Positions 1-9,618 of a stretch of 64,000 nt of DNA are shown here, one piece after another. Origin of the DNA: Legionella gratiana (lineage in GTDB: Bacteria > Pseudomonadota > Gammaproteobacteria > Legionellales > Legionellaceae); NCBI RefSeq assembly GCF_001467695.1, contig NZ_LNYE01000029.1:617769-681768 (forward strand), written 5' to 3'. The translations under genes were made by a program, and so were the position numbers. The notes under the pieces were generated by a model. That model saw only the letters and a list, made by a program, of their open reading frames with translations, made no database searches and was not told the DNA's origin. How positions within the stretch are numbered: position 1 is the stretch's first letter; every line of letters starts with the position of its first letter.

Positions 1-47
1 ATATTATTAAACCACTTAAATATGAATGGGAAAATGCTGGAAGGACG

Positions 48-1907
48 TCATTTTATAGCATTACTATTATCGTTGGCATTACTATTATCGTTGGCATTAC
101 TATTATCATTGGCATTACTATTTGACTCTAATTTTTTTTCAAAAAACCCCTTATGTAACAATCGACTAGACTCAAGATCTCTAACGATTTTATCTAAGTC
201 AGAAAAATTACAACTATTCGAGTTATATAAATTCATTATTCCTGCTAGTGTTTGATCTAAAAGAGATTGATTTTGCTCTAATGTTCCAAATATATTACAA
301 TTTATTTCGCCAAAGTTCGGATCAAATATAAGATAACCTGTAGTCTTTGTGTTTTCTCTGATAATTTTAATAGCTATAACATGCCCAGGAAGACCGCCTA
401 GATGTACTTGAATAGTTTGTTGGGAATTAAATTGATGATGAATAATGTCGTGATAATTATTTAATTCGTCAATATCCCGATTAATATCAAAGTCCTGATC
501 GTCATGGCTTTGTTTTGAATGAAAATAGGTTATTTTGTCTTTAAACTTATTGACATCTGAGGGATCTTTTAGGGAAGATTTTTCAATTTTTGATTTTAAT
601 TTTTTTATATAGGCACCCATATCATAAGGACTTTCTTTATGTTTGATAACGTGCCTCGCCCAATCAACACATAAGCCAGCGCATACGCCATTTTCATTTA
701 AGCTATCTGCTCCAAAAGCTTCATTAAATCGCTTAATTAAATTTTTTTGCTCAAAAAAACTGTTCGTATTAACAAAAATAAAATTTTTAGGCAATTGATT
801 AAATTTTTTCAACTGCTCTAAATCCGCAACCATTAATATATAATTTTTCTGAGAACAATTAAGTCCATTAATATCAATTTCTGGTATATTATTACAATAT
901 ATCACCGCGTTTTCTTTAATTGTTACGTTTCGCAAATCTAATTTCTTACCTACTACAGTTGATGATATAAATAAGTTATCGCATGTTATTCGAGATAAAT
1001 CCAAACAAGCATCAGGTAGATTAAGGTGAGAAAGACGTAGGTTATTTTCAATAATTAAATCATTTCCTTGTTTGCAGTCAAGCAACGTTTTTACATCGAC
1101 ACTTTCTATGACTATCCCTGCGGCTATTGCTTCTTTTATTTTTAATGTAAGTGTATTTTTATCAAGATTTATATATTCTACAGTTTTAAAGTTTATTTTT
1201 GATAAATCCAGATTGTACTCACTTAATGTAGATGGACTAATATTAATTAGATCTGTTGAATAACCATTATTGATTAAAATTTCTGATAAATTAAGCTGAC
1301 TTCTATCATCAATATGCTTAATTAAATTAATCAGATTTTTTTCAGAAATAGTTTCGGTATTTGAATATATTTTTTTACTAGAAGTATAAACACCTTGTGT
1401 ACCCAGTGAATGAAAAGCCGTATCAACTTTTAAGTTATTCTCTTCCAGCATTAACCAATACGTATCACAATTACTATTAGGCACTATTACATCCGAAAAA
1501 GTTACCTGTTTTCTCACATTAGTATCTTTCACGGAACTCAATCCAGAAAGATTACAGTTTTTAAAATTTAAAGTATTACAAACCAATGAGTTGATTGTCG
1601 CACCTTCAAATTGACACCGCTCAAATGTAACCTCTTTTGCTTTAATTTTGTCAATAGAAACTGCATTATGGTTATCATCCCATTCAAATTTAGCATCTGA
1701 AAATTCTAAATGAATATCTCCTAAATCATATCCACCATAAATATCCTTCACACCAATAGAGGTTACTATTATCCCTGTGTCTTCATTACAACCAAGCAAT
1801 TGTTTTACATTAATGTGTTGAAGACGACCACTTGTCTGATAATGAGATAAGACTTTTTCCATTAGATCAGAGTATGATATTGTTATGTAGTTAGTTTTTT
1901 CAAACAT
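48..1907 (-). CDS. Predicted C58 (YopT-like) cysteine protease effector with pentapeptide-like N-terminus
   Basis: A 619-residue protein. The C-terminal third has a papain-like order of residues: NGVCAGLCVDWARH (Cys409), PGHVIAI (His509) and FDPNFGE (Asp529), as in the YopT/C58 family. The N-terminal two thirds contain loose pentapeptide-like strings (such as FERCQFEGATINSL and LDLSRITCDNLFIS) that could form a right-handed beta-helix for binding a target. The ATG at 1907 follows an AGGAAG ribosome site by about ten bases. The last 25 residues are Asn/Ser/Asp repeats. There is no signal peptide, which suits a Dot/Icm substrate. The protease call rests on the Cys-His-Asp order and spacing; activity and substrate are unknown. 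It stands alone upstream of nothing visible on its strand. Confidence 0.6.
   Translation of the reverse strand: MFEKTNYITISYSDLMEKVLSHYQTSGRLQHINVKQLLGCNEDTGIIVTSIGVKDIYGGYDLGDIHLEFSDAKFEWDDNHNAVSIDKIKAKEVTFERCQFEGATINSLVCNTLNFKNCNLSGLSSVKDTNVRKQVTFSDVIVPNSNCDTYWLMLEENNLKVDTAFHSLGTQGVYTSSKKIYSNTETISEKNLINLIKHIDDRSQLNLSEILINNGYSTDLINISPSTLSEYNLDLSKINFKTVEYINLDKNTLTLKIKEAIAAGIVIESVDVKTLLDCKQGNDLIIENNLRLSHLNLPDACLDLSRITCDNLFISSTVVGKKLDLRNVTIKENAVIYCNNIPEIDINGLNCSQKNYILMVADLEQLKKFNQLPKNFIFVNTNSFFEQKNLIKRFNEAFGADSLNENGVCAGLCVDWARHVIKHKESPYDMGAYIKKLKSKIEKSSLKDPSDVNKFKDKITYFHSKQSHDDQDFDINRDIDELNNYHDIIHHQFNSQQTIQVHLGGLPGHVIAIKIIRENTKTTGYLIFDPNFGEINCNIFGTLEQNQSLLDQTLAGIMNLYNSNSCNFSDLDKIVRDLESSRLLHKGFFEKKLESNSNANDNSNANDNSNANDNSNAIK
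58..121 (-). repeat. 18-bp tandem repeat, 3.5 copies
   Basis: The unit GCATTACTATTATCGTTG occurs at 58-75 and 76-93, with one substitution at 94-111, and a partial copy runs to about 121. On the minus strand it encodes the hexapeptide SNANDN in the final residues of the C58-like protein. The near identity of the units suggests recent slippage expansion, so copy number may vary between strains. Confidence 0.95.
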
Positions 1908-2170
1908 GATTTAAATACTTCCTACTAGGCAAATAGTACACCTAAAAATAGTATAGAACACAATGTAGCAGATTTTTGTAATTAACTGGGGTGGTAAATA
2001 TCGGTGTTTACATCATTCTCATTCCAAAATGGCTGTGCTTTTTTTTGAGTGATATTGAGTATATCTTACCGATAGGATAACCCTATGGGGCGCTTGCTCC
2101 TGCAGCGAGAATAAATAATGTTTCTGTATTAAACGCTTTGAATCTGCTTTGCTTCAATTCAACAAGCATA

Positions 2171-2716
2171 TCAAATATTTATGGTAAACGATTTTCTATG
2201 AATTGCGCAAATACCAAGTCGAGCTATGGCCTCTTTGTGCACGGAGGTAGCATACCCTTTATGATGACGAAACCCATAACCGGGATATAAAACATCTAAA
2301 CTCGCCATTTCTTCATCTCGAGCAACCTTTGCAAGAATAGAAGCAGCACTAATAACATTGACTAATAAATCGCCATGAGTAACTCCCCAACAAGCCATAG
2401 TAACCTTAGGTATATGTATGCCATCAATAAGTACTTTATGAGGAGTAACAGGTAATGCTTCTATTGCTCGCTTCATCGCCAGTAACGTAGCATGATGAAT
2501 GTTGAGTAAATCTATTTCCTCAACTTCTGCACGACCATAGGCATAATAAAGAGCTTCTTGCTTAATTTGGAGGCTAAACTGTTCACGCCGTTTAGGAGTT
2601 AACTTTTTTGAATCGGTAAGACCAAAGATTGGCTTTCGCAGAATCACTGCTGCGGTAATCAATGGGCCTGCTAAAGGACCGCGCCCTGCTTCGTCTACTC
2701 CGGCTACAAGAAACAT
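2171..2716 (-). CDS. rnhB: Ribonuclease HII
   Basis: Cytoplasmic endonuclease that removes ribonucleotides and RNA primers from RNA:DNA hybrids in replication and repair. The 181-residue product shows the family signature [13 protein letters not shown] (Asp8, Glu9), DSKKLT near residue 35, LIDG (Asp98) and GD (Asp116), giving the four metal-binding acids, plus HHKGYAT near the C-terminus. Length is slightly short but within the family range. The ATG is preceded by AGAGGTAG. In many gammaproteobacteria rnhB follows lpxB; here it is alone, with a neighbour on the other strand. Confidence 0.95.
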   Translation of the reverse strand: MFLVAGVDEAGRGPLAGPLITAAVILRKPIFGLTDSKKLTPKRREQFSLQIKQEALYYAYGRAEVEEIDLLNIHHATLLAMKRAIEALPVTPHKVLIDGIHIPKVTMACWGVTHGDLLVNVISAASILAKVARDEEMASLDVLYPGYGFRHHKGYATSVHKEAIARLGICAIHRKSFTINI

Positions 2717-2888
2717 ACTACTACCTCTTTATAATAAAATTATAGTACTCTCAATAAAGGTAGCCCTTAAGACTAAAGTAAAGCGGATATTTAGTAAGAT
2801 CTTACAGAAGAGAGTAACACTCTTGAAATTCTTTTTCGTGGCGCTTATTCATTTTTTGAATATGATGAGCAGATTAGGGAGACACATT

Positions 2889-4499
2889 TTGAAATATAAA
2901 CTATTCTTAGAATGTATCTATTTTAGAATGTTACATCATATGCCAAAAATAAATCATCTGTCTCAAATGATACAGAAATATTCCAATCAGTGTCCTGATA
3001 AGATTGCACTTATCTGCAATCAGGAAAAAATAACCTATCGCCACTTCGATGAAACAATCAGCAATATCGCTATGAATTTTGCGAATCAGGCTCCACCACA
3101 CTCTAGAGTTATTTTACATTTACCAAATTCACTCCAGCTTATTTATGCTTATTTTGGTTGTTTCTCTGCTGGATTAACTGCAGTACCTATAAGTATCAAA
3201 CTCAAGCCCCCAGAAATTAACTATATTTTAGAACAAACTAATCCTACTTATTTCATTTCTCATGATAAATATCTAGCTGCAGTGCAGGAAATCAATTTTG
3301 ATAACGACCACTTAAAAAAATTATTTATCATCAACGGAGACAAACGAGTCAAACTCAAATGGAATATTGTGACACAGCCATTTGAAGATTTATTAATACA
3401 AAATAATGATCTTTTTTCTTTACCCTCGCCTGAAAATGACGCCGCAGTATTTTTTACATCAGGATCGACAGGTGTGCCTAAAGGAGTTGTGCACTCTCAC
3501 TCATCGTTACATGCAATGGCTGAAAATATTGCTTACTGTGGCTCCCTTACACATGAAGATCGATTTTATGTCAGTGAGGCAATGACGAATGCTAGTGGTT
3601 GTACGCACGTTATGTCAGCTCTATGTAAAGGAGCAACAGCAATCTTAGCCGACGAAATTAATAACATACCTAATTTCGTGAACGATCTTCATCTTTATCA
3701 ACCAACTGTTATATGCATCATGGGAAAAGCAAATTTTGAAATAATAAATGATCCCTCAATTACAGCTGATGATTTTCAGAGTGTTAGAGTTAATTTAACG
3801 GGCGGTGATAAAATCACTAAATCGTTATTGCAAGATTTTAAAACCAAAACTAATGTTGCCCTTTGCCAAGGATATGGAATGAGTGAAGTTTTATGCATTA
3901 CCATGAATAAAAGCCACGATCCAAACAAGCTTGGTTCCATTGGAACTGCAACCAAAGATGTCACTATTTTTTTAATGGATAAGAACGGAAAACCTGTGCG
4001 CGCAGGCCAGGTAGGTGAGGTCTATGTTTCTGGTCCCAATGTAATGTCACACTATTGGAATGACACAGTGCTCACTCAAAAAACTATAAAAAATGGTATG
4101 TTACGTACAGGTGATTTAGCTTATAGGGATCAAGATGGATATTATTGGTTTTACGGACGACAAAAACAACTCATCATTCGTGAAGGAAATAATATTTCAC
4201 CATTTGAAATTGAAGAAGTATTGATGCAACACGAAGCGGTGAAGGTGGTTGGAGTAACGGGTAAACCAGATCCCCTCGAAGGTGAAGTACCCATCGCCTT
4301 TGTAGTATTAAAAAATAAAAGTGTTGATTGCGACGAATTATTAGCATTTGCAACAAAGCGGTTAGAAGAATTTAAGATACCCGTTGCCATTTATATAATC
4401 GATCATTTACCTCTTACCAAATCAAACAAGATCGATAGGAACAAGCTCAAAGAACTAATGCGTTATCATAAAGTTTCATACCCTAAAAATTCCACCTAA
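2889..4499 (+). CDS. AMP-forming acyl-CoA/acyl-acid synthetase (ANL superfamily)
   Basis: Activates a carboxylic acid as an acyl-adenylate and probably transfers it to CoA or a carrier. It has the P-loop FFTSGSTGVPKGV, the A5-type motif GYGMSE, the hinge segment LRTGDLAYRDQDGYYWFYGR and the catalytic-lysine region LTKSNKIDR close to the C-terminus, so both ANL domains are complete. The substrate cannot be told from sequence. Start is uncertain: a TTG at 2889 follows AGGGAG at good distance, an in-frame TTG exists at 2823, and the ATG at 2940 begins the recognisable domain. It is a monocistronic unit that diverges from rnhB and converges on a frameshifted gene. Confidence 0.85.
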   Translation: MKYKLFLECIYFRMLHHMPKINHLSQMIQKYSNQCPDKIALICNQEKITYRHFDETISNIAMNFANQAPPHSRVILHLPNSLQLIYAYFGCFSAGLTAVPISIKLKPPEINYILEQTNPTYFISHDKYLAAVQEINFDNDHLKKLFIINGDKRVKLKWNIVTQPFEDLLIQNNDLFSLPSPENDAAVFFTSGSTGVPKGVVHSHSSLHAMAENIAYCGSLTHEDRFYVSEAMTNASGCTHVMSALCKGATAILADEINNIPNFVNDLHLYQPTVICIMGKANFEIINDPSITADDFQSVRVNLTGGDKITKSLLQDFKTKTNVALCQGYGMSEVLCITMNKSHDPNKLGSIGTATKDVTIFLMDKNGKPVRAGQVGEVYVSGPNVMSHYWNDTVLTQKTIKNGMLRTGDLAYRDQDGYYWFYGRQKQLIIREGNNISPFEIEEVLMQHEAVKVVGVTGKPDPLEGEVPIAFVVLKNKSVDCDELLAFATKRLEEFKIPVAIYIIDHLPLTKSNKIDRNKLKELMRYHKVSYPKNST

Positions 4500-5059
4500 T
4501 GTGATTCATAGTGTCGCTCATAGAGGGATTCTCTGCCAATTCGGCGCGAATTTTTTGAAAATCACAACAGCCCTGCTTGGAAAATGCGTTAATGATATCA
4601 CGCGCGTTTTCAGTATAACCACTTTCATCGGAATGAATAATTTTATCTTTAATTACAATAATGGCATTTGCTATATCTTCCTCTTTTGAAGGATCAAGCT
4701 TTCCCACAATATCTCGTATCTCTTTGATGATTTGCTCTTTCAAATCCACATGAAATCATTGCGCTTATTTTTTCGTCGGATGGGAGCGTGCTGATGATTT
4801 TCTGTGCAGAAGATAAATCTTTAGTTTCCAGAAAACCGCTACATTGTTCCAAAACTGGCAATATTTTAGCTTCAATTATAACTCTATTTTCGATGATGCC
4901 TTTGATCATGTTCATGCGTTCTTTAGCCACAGCCGCTTCTGGAATATTAATATCCTCTGGCCAATCAATTTCCTTAGGGAACTCTTTTAATAGTTGCTCC
5001 AATTGTTCAACATCATTCTTTTGCAAAGCAACGATACATTTACCAAGAACTGGACTCAC
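4483..5059 (-). pseudogene. Frameshifted helical protein of unknown function
   Basis: Two overlapping reading frames on the minus strand look like one gene. The upstream piece (GTG at 5059, ending near 4694) carries MSPVLGKCIVALQKNDVEQL at its start, and the downstream piece (to 4483) continues with DLKEQIIKEIRDIVGKLDPS. The downstream frame has a stop just before its only start (GTG 4749) and no ribosome site, while the upstream frame loses its helical, Lys/Glu-rich character after about 4750. A one-base shift near 4700-4750 would join them into roughly 190 residues. It could be a true pseudogene, a sequencing error or, less likely, programmed frameshifting. The last 17 bases overlap the 3' end of the convergent ligase. 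Confidence 0.55.
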
Positions 5060-5349
5060 GCTCTCCTACCCTTTCTCCAATCAGTTGCATTCATCCTACT
5101 TACTGGTTCCGCGATAAGTAAATACATAGTGACGATGCACATTTCGTTGGCTTCCAACAACACTACTGTCCTAATTTTTAGCTAATTAGTGTAGTAGTTC
5201 ACACTTGACCTAAAAGCTGCCGGTTTTTTAGAAACGTCTATCAAGTCAAGTTAGAATGCAATAAGCTATTTCCAGCTTTGCTGATCAAATAAGCCTTTGA
5301 CAGAATACTCTGCTGAAAACTCACGGATAAGCCGCGGGACATCGATTGG

Positions 5350-6894
5350 CTATTTTGGACAGGCTTGTTTGTTTAGTTCTTCGAGATTTTCATTAATTTC
5401 TTCACACAAAATGCTGTCATATGTTGACTTTAATTCCTTAAAAAATCCGAAATCATTCTTACCGGTAAAAACAGAATGTGCGGCTAATGCTAAATGAGCA
5501 ATTCCTACAGTCAATAAACCAACGGCAATATTAGCTAAGATATAGCCTGCTGTAGTGTTCTCAAAAATCTCTTTTTTTGAACTAATAAGATGCTGTGTTT
5601 CTTCAACTTTTATTGAGAAATTTTTCTTGGCATTTTTTTCATTTGCCATTGTGGTTAATGCATTAACGTTGGTATTTAATTTTTGCACTAATTCTGCTAA
5701 CGTTTCTTTTTGTGTATCATCTAAATCAGATTGATTCTTGTTTAACCGATCAATCTGGTATTGAATATCCTTTAGTTTACGTGAAATATAGTTTCTTTCT
5801 CTTTCTGAAAAAGTTGATTTGTCATTATTGATATCTTCTTTTTCGTGATTAACTATGTGATTATTGAGATTTACTTGGGAAAATAAGGCAATTGCCTGTT
5901 CAATGGTAAATCTTGAATCAATATCAGCACGCATCATTCCCTGCAACATTGTGCGAATAATTTGTTTATTAGGCTCATCTAAGTCGATACCCGAAAATAA
6001 AGAATCCAACCGCACATTTAAGGCATTATGATAAGCCGCGTTAACGCTCAAAGGCGAATAGCTACTCACATCAACTCTCCAGAGAAGCGCTAAAACTCTA
6101 CCTAGAGAAAATACATCAATTTTTGTAGTTTGTCTTGCATTCTCAAATAGTTCAGGAGGAGCATAAGCCAACGTGCCAGGACACTTTCCATCGAGTCGGT
6201 TAGCATCAACGCTTAAACCAAAATCAAAAATGTTAACTTGTATAGGATTAGACTCCAAATCTATAAAAATATTCTCACCTTTTATATCACGGTGAATAAT
6301 TCCTCTATCTGTTACTTGTTCTTTTAGAGCCTTTAATAACAATTGAGTTAATTCGAATCGTTGCGTTAAAGTTAATATCTGGGAATTATTATAATCAGCA
6401 AAAAGAACATCAAAAAGCTCTTTTCCTTTTAGCTTTTTCATTACTGTATAGCTCGTTTCTCCTTCAACTGTGGGTTTTTTTATGCCCAAATGAGTAGCAC
6501 CTTTAGCCAAATTATATTCTTGCAATGCAGCTTCAACCGGATTGCTGATATTGTGTTTTTGAATTTTAACTGCACGTGTTTTACCATTAAGCCCATGAGG
6601 TTTAAATTGAACTCCATTTGAAGAAACTGCTAATGTACCCTCTATTTCGTAAACCTCACCAAATTGTCCTTTTCCTAACAGACGATTACTAATAAATTCA
6701 TAACGGTACCCACTTTTATTTTCTTTACGGTCACGTCGTACAACATCAGAAGTAAATTTAAATTGTATGCCATCTTCAAAAGCAAAAATTTGTCCTTCTT
6801 TCCATACCTTAATTTCTGATGCCTGTGAATTAAAAAAATTTGCTAGTTTCTGTGAATGCTCAAGAGATATTTGTGCAGGATTTATAGTAAGCAT
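5350..6894 (-). CDS. Eukaryotic-like Ser/Thr protein kinase (LegK-type effector candidate)
   Basis: A complete Hanks-type kinase domain: glycine loop LLGKGQFGEVYE (74-81), catalytic Lys110 in AVKIQ, Glu126 as a candidate helix-C glutamate, HRDIKGEN (Asp203, Lys205, Asn208), DFG (Asp224), an APPE segment and DVFSLGR (Asp260). After the domain come a charged, probably coiled-coil stretch (about 370-440) and a hydrophobic segment (AGYILANIAVGLLTVG), then an acidic tail with EEINENLEELN that resembles the E-block of Dot/Icm substrates. This layout suggests a translocated kinase that may associate with host membrane. It is not the PASTA type of bacterial kinase. A phosphatase gene follows upstream at 7121-8188. 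Target unknown. Confidence 0.85.
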   Translation of the reverse strand: MLTINPAQISLEHSQKLANFFNSQASEIKVWKEGQIFAFEDGIQFKFTSDVVRRDRKENKSGYRYEFISNRLLGKGQFGEVYEIEGTLAVSSNGVQFKPHGLNGKTRAVKIQKHNISNPVEAALQEYNLAKGATHLGIKKPTVEGETSYTVMKKLKGKELFDVLFADYNNSQILTLTQRFELTQLLLKALKEQVTDRGIIHRDIKGENIFIDLESNPIQVNIFDFGLSVDANRLDGKCPGTLAYAPPELFENARQTTKIDVFSLGRVLALLWRVDVSSYSPLSVNAAYHNALNVRLDSLFSGIDLDEPNKQIIRTMLQGMMRADIDSRFTIEQAIALFSQVNLNNHIVNHEKEDINNDKSTFSERERNYISRKLKDIQYQIDRLNKNQSDLDDTQKETLAELVQKLNTNVNALTTMANEKNAKKNFSIKVEETQHLISSKKEIFENTTAGYILANIAVGLLTVGIAHLALAAHSVFTGKNDFGFFKELKSTYDSILCEEINENLEELNKQACPK

Positions 6895-7120
6895 GATGGA
6901 ACCTTTTTATAACGATACAATTTAATTATGCTTACTAATTATTAGGGAAATATTAAATCTTATATAAATTTTTTATATAGGGTATTCCTAAAAGTTTTAC
7001 TTTCGAGACTTAACTTAATGAACAACATAAGCAGTAATGTTAGCTTAAAACATCTCTAATTTATTGACACCAGCTAAAAATGTTGTGATGCCAAACCATT
7101 TCAATTAAAGAAATGACAAA

Positions 7121-8188
7121 TTAGCTAAGATGAGAAAAGTTACACCTTTTTTTTTCTTCCCCTCTGCTCAGTAGAATATTCATGATGCCTTGCATATTCC
7201 CCAGGGATTTCCCCAGCAACCCATCAAGTACAAACACATTATCTTGCGATAAGCCACTGCTATCATGACCATGTACATAATAAATCATCAGATCTTTATG
7301 GCGGCATTCTCGCTTAAGATCTTCATAAGTTCGATTCCAAATAAGCCTTTCTAATCCTCGTGCAGCCATACCACTTACATTAACACGGGGATTAAATAAA
7401 CCACTAAATAGTTTAGCCAAATTTCCGTCAGTATACTTTAATTGTAGCTGTTGATTTATAGAGATAATACTATTTTTAATAGATAAGGCATGACTATCAT
7501 CAAAAGGAACATTAAGCTCATTTGCAATTTTACTTATCACATGAAGATCAATCGGAGCATGAGAATATATGATTAAAAGGTCCTCTTCATTTACTTTCTC
7601 ATAAGTGTAGGATAATGCTTTAAGCTTTGGCAATATGGCTTTTGTAATTGCTAATTGCAACCACTCTTTATTAACCCAACCATTTCGAACAATTTTTATG
7701 AGCATTTGCAGGGACTCAGTTACTACCGAAGAGATTGTTATTTCTTTATAAGGTTTATCAAATCCATAAAGCTCAAAAAACAGTAAAAACTCAACATCAT
7801 GATTTGACAAAATAATTTCATAATCAAGGTGATGTTTATGTAAATGCGCCAGAATTTTTAAAGTAAAATAATCATTAGACCCTCGATCAGCAAACATATC
7901 CCCTAAAAACCTAATTTTCTTTAAAAGGTTTACTGATGAGCTGTCTATAATTCGATTAAAACAATTAATATGTTCTTTGGTAAGTTTTTCTGAGGGTAAA
8001 CAATAAATTTGGACAAAAATTTCGTAATCCCTCTGGTTTATTTTAATAACTCCATAGCGAATTAAGAAATTTAATAGTAATAAGGCATTTCCATGTAAAT
8101 CACCCATACTAATTTCATAATCAACCTCGCTTTCTTGGTGAGGAAAGAGACGAAGATCACAATGTATTAATTGTTTTTTAAATGGCAA
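7121..8188 (-). CDS. PPP-family phosphatase, WipB/WipA-like effector candidate
   Basis: A calcineurin-like metallophosphoesterase with the PPP order of motifs: GDLHG (29-33), GDMFADRG (96-103, matching GDxxDRG with an inserted residue), SNHD (128-131, where the family usually has GNHE/D), SHAP near 210 and VHGHD near 310 as the later metal histidines. There is no signal peptide. Legionella pneumophila WipB and WipA are translocated phosphatases of this kind; relation to WipB is inferred from motif style, not from an alignment. The only start that includes the first motif is a TTG at 8188 behind GGTGA. It lies next to the Ser/Thr kinase on the same strand but is separated from it by 226 bases. 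Confidence 0.75.
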   Translation of the reverse strand: MPFKKQLIHCDLRLFPHQESEVDYEISMGDLHGNALLLLNFLIRYGVIKINQRDYEIFVQIYCLPSEKLTKEHINCFNRIIDSSSVNLLKKIRFLGDMFADRGSNDYFTLKILAHLHKHHLDYEIILSNHDVEFLLFFELYGFDKPYKEITISSVVTESLQMLIKIVRNGWVNKEWLQLAITKAILPKLKALSYTYEKVNEEDLLIIYSHAPIDLHVISKIANELNVPFDDSHALSIKNSIISINQQLQLKYTDGNLAKLFSGLFNPRVNVSGMAARGLERLIWNRTYEDLKRECRHKDLMIYYVHGHDSSGLSQDNVFVLDGLLGKSLGNMQGIMNILLSRGEEKKRCNFSHLS

Positions 8189-8334
8189 TCGTCACCAAAT
8201 AATTTAATAAGCATAGAACAAAGTCTAGCAAGTTTTTCAAGAAATTGACAATCTGACGTTAGCTTTATAGTGAGTGTTCAGCAGAGCATCAAACCCTATT
8301 TTATCTAAGATAGTGTAGTAATAAATAGATTCTA

Positions 8335-8358
8335 AGAACCAGTCTAAATACTGGTTCT
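8335..8358 (-). terminator. Hairpin downstream of the phosphodiesterase gene
   Basis: AGAACCAGT and ACTGGTTCT form a perfect 9-bp stem with a 6-base loop, just past the stop of the minus-strand gene that ends at 8392. No long U-run follows, so intrinsic termination is plausible but not certain. Confidence 0.5.
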
Positions 8359-8391
8359 GCATGCTTAGCTGCTGTTGTGAAATAGCACCTG

Positions 8392-9372
8392 TTATAAACG
8401 TAACAGGATACCTTGCTCGGGTTTAATTAATTCGACACCGATATCATTTTCCTGGGATAATTCGCTTATAACCTGACTTCCTGCATCTTCCTCAGAATTT
8501 GAAAAGTCAACTAATCTGGGTTTAATATGAGTCACAACAACTGGCAATCCTCGTAGTGAGTTTCTTAAATTTAAAGAATCAACAATCGATGCCAATTGTC
8601 GCAACTCAAGCATAAATAAGTTTGGTTTTAAATGACCAAATAATTTGTCGTCTGGCTGTGAATTTAAAAAGGAGCACTCGAGCATGATGGCATGAAGCTG
8701 CTTATTCCTTATGAGTGGCGCAATTTCTTTCCAAATACGCTCCATGTTTGTCGATTTTTCAATGCTATCAGCGCCAGTATCACCAAAATATAAAATATAT
8801 TCAGTCTTATAACGTATTAAAAAAGCGCTTGATGCCATTCCACCATGACTCAAAGGGAACACTTTTACTTGCAGATCAGTATTCGGAATATCAATCCATT
8901 GTACTAATGGCATCGTTTGATAATGCTGATAATTTAAGTGCGGAATTTCTCCTCTATCTCCAAAATTTCCCCAAACCGACCAATTAAAAATATTTTTCTG
9001 CAATGCCTGCATTGTTTCTTCACGCGCCATAATGGTTTGCCGCTCTCGTAATTCGGGTTGCGCCATCACAAGCCCCATAAGATGATCAAGATGTGCGTGA
9101 GAAATAAGATACGCTGGAATATATTTTTGCAGCAACTCTTCAACATTTTTATTACGTAGTGATTGTCTATCGACTGCAACTTCAAGCCCATGTACTAAAG
9201 TACCCCCATCAAGAGCCGTATAATTTTCGCTCTCAATGGTTTTTAATAAATAAGCTGATAAATTTCCATCCTTTAAACCACCATGGACTCCAAGAGGAAC
9301 AATTTCGAAGACAGGTGCACAATATGCTGCATTAGATAAAAAAATAAAAATTGTAATCAATAACTGGCGCAT
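8392..9372 (-). CDS. Class II 3',5'-cyclic-nucleotide phosphodiesterase, exported
   Basis: Metallo-beta-lactamase-fold enzyme of the PDEase_II type (yeast Pde1/Vibrio CpdP family) that hydrolyses cAMP or cGMP. Residues 1-18 form a signal peptide ending near AAYCAP. The zinc motif SHAHLDHLMG sits near residue 92, with FGDTGAD around 198 and VVVTHIKP near the C-terminus as later ligands. Length (326) matches the family. The ATG at 9372 follows AAGGAAATCCTC. A periplasmic or secreted location means it would act on extracellular or host cyclic nucleotides rather than the bacterial pool; that role is inference. Confidence 0.85.
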   Translation of the reverse strand: MRQLLITIFIFLSNAAYCAPVFEIVPLGVHGGLKDGNLSAYLLKTIESENYTALDGGTLVHGLEVAVDRQSLRNKNVEELLQKYIPAYLISHAHLDHLMGLVMAQPELRERQTIMAREETMQALQKNIFNWSVWGNFGDRGEIPHLNYQHYQTMPLVQWIDIPNTDLQVKVFPLSHGGMASSAFLIRYKTEYILYFGDTGADSIEKSTNMERIWKEIAPLIRNKQLHAIMLECSFLNSQPDDKLFGHLKPNLFMLELRQLASIVDSLNLRNSLRGLPVVVTHIKPRLVDFSNSEEDAGSQVISELSQENDIGVELIKPEQGILLRL

Positions 9373-9474
9373 GAGGATTTCCTTAAAATGATTCAGTTTC
9401 CTGCGTTAATCACCGTATATACAGTAGAAAATAGTAGCAATAATAGCACGCAATTGCTCTTGTCAATAATTTAA

Positions 9475-9618
9475 TTAATCCTTCTGGTCCCCGTTCTCCA
9501 ACTCAAGACTCTCATTTTCAAAGATCTTTAGCTACAGTGCTTTCTGTTTTGGGGCCATCCGCGCCCTCTTCTCCACAAGCGCATAATGTAAGCTCTTAAA
9601 GGTGCTATGCAAATCCAT
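9475..9618 (-). pseudogene. Degenerate short reading frame of unknown origin
   Basis: A minus-strand frame starting at ATG 9618 reads MDLHSTFKSLHYALVEKRAR and onward, meets an in-frame TAG, and continues in the same frame with KIFENESLELENGDQKD to a TAA at 9475-9477. It is locally GC-richer than its surroundings. The protein family is not recognised; it could be the remains of a mobile-element gene. Confidence 0.3.

Noticed and set aside
58..121. Regular short repeats as a possible CRISPR array
   Set aside because: Units are directly adjacent without spacers and in frame with a gene; no cas genes are present.
22..255. Plus-strand frame with LLLSLALLLSLALL repeats resembling a signal peptide
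   Set aside because: It is the antisense reading of the 18-bp repeats in the minus-strand protease gene and has no ribosome site.
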